From contig NZ_CP107048.1 of NCBI RefSeq assembly GCF_025736935.1, positions 2,245,501-2,309,500 on the forward strand: a DNA stretch of 64,000 bases, written 5' to 3'. The DNA is from Qipengyuania sp. SS22 (GTDB lineage: Bacteria; Pseudomonadota; Alphaproteobacteria; Sphingomonadales; Sphingomonadaceae). How positions within the stretch are numbered: position 1 is the first letter of the stretch; the number at the start of each line of letters is the position of its first letter. Positions 61,441-64,000 of this stretch are shown one piece after another. A program made the position numbers and the translations under genes. The notes under the pieces are model-generated. The model saw only the letters and a list, made by a program, of their open reading frames with translations, was not told where the DNA came from and searched no databases.

Positions 61441-64000
61441 ATGGAAGGGGGCGTGCGTTCCGTGGATATTGCCGACTATCTCAGCGAGATCACCGAAATC
61501 TATAAGAGCGGAGATGCGACCGAGCATAGCTATCGCGCGCCGCTGCAGCGGTTGTTCGAAAGCGTCGACGACAGTGCGCGCGTCATCAACGAACCCAAGC
61601 GGTCCGAAGGCGGGATGCCAGATTTCCTGTTCCAGCGGAACGGAGTCGCGTTCGGCTGGGCTGAGGCGAAGGACATCGACAAGGATGTCATCAAGCTGAA
61701 GGGCTACAGCGTAGAGCAGCGCAAGCGGTACGAGAATGCCTACCCGAACCTGCTCTACACCAACGGAGTCGATTTCGAGTTCATCCGCAACAAGGAGGTC
61801 GTCCACCGCACTTCCATTGCGGATTTCCTTGGCGATCTGGGCGGATTGCAGCCGCTCCCGGAAAAGTTGGATGAACTGGAGCGGCAGTTAAAGCTGTTCG
61901 TCGAGCAGAAGCCGATCAGCATCCGCAGCGCGCAAAAGCTGGCCGAAATGATGGCGGGCAAGGCGGCGATCATCAAGGACGAGGTCGGCATTGCACTGGC
62001 CGAGGATGCAGAGTTTCGCAGTGGCCTCGGGCGGCAATACAATACCTTCAAGGACAATCTGCTGCCCAACCTGACGCCGGGTGAGTTCGCGGACATCTAT
62101 GCCGAAACGATCACCTACGGCATGTTCGCAGCGCGTCTGCACGACGATACGCTGGAGACCTTCAGCCGGCAGGAAGCACTGGAGAAGCTGCCCAAGTCGA
62201 ACCCCTTCCTGCGCGGGCTTTTTCAGTACGTGGCGGGCTACGATATCCCCGACCGGTTGCGCTATGTGGTCGATGATCTGGCCGAAGTTCTCCGCGCCAG
62301 CGATCCGCATTCGCTGTTCGAAGATTTCGGTAAGTTCACCGCGCGCAACGATCCCTTCATCCATTTCTACGAAACCTTCCTCGCCGCCTATAACCCGAAG
62401 AAGCGCAAGAGCCGCGGCGTCTGGTACACGCCGGAGCCGGTAGTCGATTTCATCGTGCGCGCGGTTGACGATGTGCTGAAGACCGAATTCGGCATTGCCG
62501 ACGGTCTGGCCGACACCGGCAAGGTGACGGTGGACTGGGACACCGGGCAGACTGACAAGAAAGCCAAGCCCGTGACGATCCGCAAGGACGTGCACCGGGT
62601 GCAGATACTCGATCCGGCGACAGGCACGGGCACCTTCCTCGCCAAGACGGTGCAGACCATCGCCGACCGGGTGAAGGCGCGCGCTCCGGGCAAGTGGAGT
62701 TCCTACGTCGAGGAAGACCTGCTGCCGCGCCTGCACGGCTTCGAGTTACTGATGGCCAGCTACGCCATGTGCCACATGAAGCTGGACATGCAGCTGACCG
62801 AGAGCGGCTATGTGCCCAGCAAGAACCCGCCGCGCCTCTCCGTCTGGCTGACCAACGCGCTCGAACCTGCGGAGCGCGAGGTGAAGGACCTGTTTTTCCA
62901 GCAGCTCGCCGACGAAGCGCGCGGCGCGAGCGAGGTGAAGCGCCAGACGCCGATCATGTGCGTTATCGGGAATCCGCCCTATTCGGGCGAGAGCGCCAAC
63001 AAGGGCGATCACATCATGGGTTTGATGGAAGCCTACAAGACGGAGCCGGGCGGCAAGGAGCGGCTAAAAGAACGCAATCCCAAGTGGGTGAATGACGATT
63101 ACGTCAAGTTCATCCGCATGAGCGAAGACCTGATCGCCAAGAACCCGTCAGGCGGCGTACTCGGCTTCATCACCAATCACGGCTATCTCGACAACCCAAC
63201 TTTTCGCGGGATGCGTTGGCACCTGCTCAAGACCTTCGACAAAATTTGGGTGCTCGACCTACACGGCAACGCCAAAAAGAAGGAGGTCAGCCCGGACGGT
63301 TCGCCGGACAAGAATGTCTTCGATATTCAGCAGGGTGTGGCGCTAATTGTTGCTGTGCGGAAGGATGCTGGTAGCGATGAGCTGGCGGAGGTTTGGCATG
63401 GCGATTTGTGGGGGAGCCGAAAGGCTAAGAGCGAGGCGCTCCGCGAGCCACCGAGAGAATCCTTTTCCTTGGTAGATACCCGCGAACCTCGTTTCGAGTT
63501 TGGCGAAGTAGATCACGAACTAGAAGCAAGATTCAGGGCGGGTTTTGGTCTCGAGAACCTTCTGCCTGTGAACTCCATTGGGATCGTCACGGGAGCGGAT
63601 TGGAAACTCGTTTCGAGTGCAAAAAGCCCCGAGATTGACCGCCAAGCTATCGGCGAAACCTACGAAGCCGAGCTAGAGCAAGGCTTCTCCTACCGCCCAT
63701 TCGAGGCAGCGAAACTGTATTATGACCGCCGTTTGATCGAACGCGACCGATACGATGTGATGCGGCACTACACCTCTATGCCAAACATTGGAATCCTGAC
63801 TACTAAGGCACATCGCGACCAGGATTTTGCGCACGCGTTTCTGACGACAAAGCTCAGTGAAGCCATTTTTCTGTCGGGAACCACAGCGAGCAATGCAATG
63901 AACCTACCCCTCTACCTCTACCCCGAAGAGGATGCCGCTCAAGCAGATGCGCTCGCGCCGACCGAGCGAACGCTCAACCTCGACCCCAAGCTCTACAGGA
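61441..64000 (+). CDS. Type ISP/IIG-like restriction-modification enzyme (3' end outside window)
   Basis: The frame is open from the ATG at 61441 to the window end (853 codons), with an in-frame stop just upstream (61429). A GTG at 61462 behind GGAAGGGGG is an alternative start. Residues ~1-110 form a PD-(D/E)xK nuclease-like domain: D61 in MPDFLF and E75-A-K77 in WAEAKD. A helical linker follows, then an N6-adenine methyltransferase: motif I DPATGTGTF (391-399) and motif IV NPPYS (511-515). From about residue 690 YRPFEAAKLYYDRRLIERDR and YDVMRHYTSMPNIGILTTK resemble the type ISP C-terminal specificity domain. No helicase lies between nuclease and methylase, so it is a single-chain type IIG-like variant. 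Cuts and methylates from one polypeptide; specificity unknown. GC content falls in the last ~600 nt. Confidence 0.88.
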   Translation, partial: MEGGVRSVDIADYLSEITEIYKSGDATEHSYRAPLQRLFESVDDSARVINEPKRSEGGMPDFLFQRNGVAFGWAEAKDIDKDVIKLKGYSVEQRKRYENAYPNLLYTNGVDFEFIRNKEVVHRTSIADFLGDLGGLQPLPEKLDELERQLKLFVEQKPISIRSAQKLAEMMAGKAAIIKDEVGIALAEDAEFRSGLGRQYNTFKDNLLPNLTPGEFADIYAETITYGMFAARLHDDTLETFSRQEALEKLPKSNPFLRGLFQYVAGYDIPDRLRYVVDDLAEVLRASDPHSLFEDFGKFTARNDPFIHFYETFLAAYNPKKRKSRGVWYTPEPVVDFIVRAVDDVLKTEFGIADGLADTGKVTVDWDTGQTDKKAKPVTIRKDVHRVQILDPATGTGTFLAKTVQTIADRVKARAPGKWSSYVEEDLLPRLHGFELLMASYAMCHMKLDMQLTESGYVPSKNPPRLSVWLTNALEPAEREVKDLFFQQLADEARGASEVKRQTPIMCVIGNPPYSGESANKGDHIMGLMEAYKTEPGGKERLKERNPKWVNDDYVKFIRMSEDLIAKNPSGGVLGFITNHGYLDNPTFRGMRWHLLKTFDKIWVLDLHGNAKKKEVSPDGSPDKNVFDIQQGVALIVAVRKDAGSDELAEVWHGDLWGSRKAKSEALREPPRESFSLVDTREPRFEFGEVDHELEARFRAGFGLENLLPVNSIGIVTGADWKLVSSAKSPEIDRQAIGETYEAELEQGFSYRPFEAAKLYYDRRLIERDRYDVMRHYTSMPNIGILTTKAHRDQDFAHAFLTTKLSEAIFLSGTTASNAMNLPLYLYPEEDAAQADALAPTERTLNLDPKLYR

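Noticed and set aside
1..64000. CRISPR array or insertion sequence
   Set aside because: I saw no regularly spaced repeats, Cas-like genes, transposases or terminal inverted repeats while reading; this was by eye, not by computation.

Overview
The window is high-GC chromosomal DNA of an alphaproteobacterium, most likely Sphingomonadales and probably Erythrobacteraceae. This rests on gene content: a 1562-residue NAD-glutamate dehydrogenase, the rpe / heparinase-like / purH run, a CYP153-type P450, a Zur-type regulator, and GANTC-rich intergenic DNA. It is a family-level inference, not a species call.

Layout. (1) 1-7582 is the right end of a genomic island that starts outside the window. It holds a truncated MutL/MORC-like plus histidine-kinase-like ATPase with an adjacent receiver-like protein, an EcoRII-type restriction-modification operon (C5 methyltransferase with N-terminal HTH, Vsr nickase, EcoRII-like endonuclease) with a palindromic operator, a decayed stretch, and a tyrosine integrase. 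It ends at 7533-7582, which is only the 3' part of a tRNA-Arg(CCG) gene, i.e. an attachment-site copy. (2) 7774-27927 is core genome: lipid kinase plus a TAM41-like nucleotidyltransferase, rpe, heparinase-like protein, purH, msrA, zur, dxs, crotonase, an amidohydrolase pair, a POT transporter, ihfB, tRNA-Leu(UAA), PilZ protein and msrB. (3) 28010-35160 holds a CYP153-like P450, an ABC-2 exporter, queG, a CaiB/BaiF CoA-transferase and a ferredoxin-reductase-like flavoprotein. (4) 35231-45879 holds NAD-GDH, a flavin monooxygenase-like / TPR / hydrolase operon, an M48 protease, a DUF898 protein and a three-gene operon of two small membrane proteins plus an XRE regulator. (5) 46039-58173 holds a PhoD-like phosphatase, thrS behind a threonine-rich leader peptide and attenuator, a TauE/SafE exporter, agmatine deiminase, an M28 peptidase, glnE, bcp and an M23 peptidase. 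(6) 58269-61117 is an acyl-CoA ligase overlapping a second P450. (7) 61441 to the right edge is a large, unfinished type ISP/IIG-like restriction-modification enzyme, perhaps the start of a second defence locus.

The genes of greatest interest are the tandem-GHKL kinase-like protein with its receiver partner at the left edge (a possible signalling-type defence module), the self-regulating EcoRII-like operon, and the thrS leader peptide. Many ribosome-coupled ATGA/GTGA/TAATG overlaps define the operons. Start codons were moved inward from the longest open frame where a downstream ATG/GTG had better family agreement or spacing.
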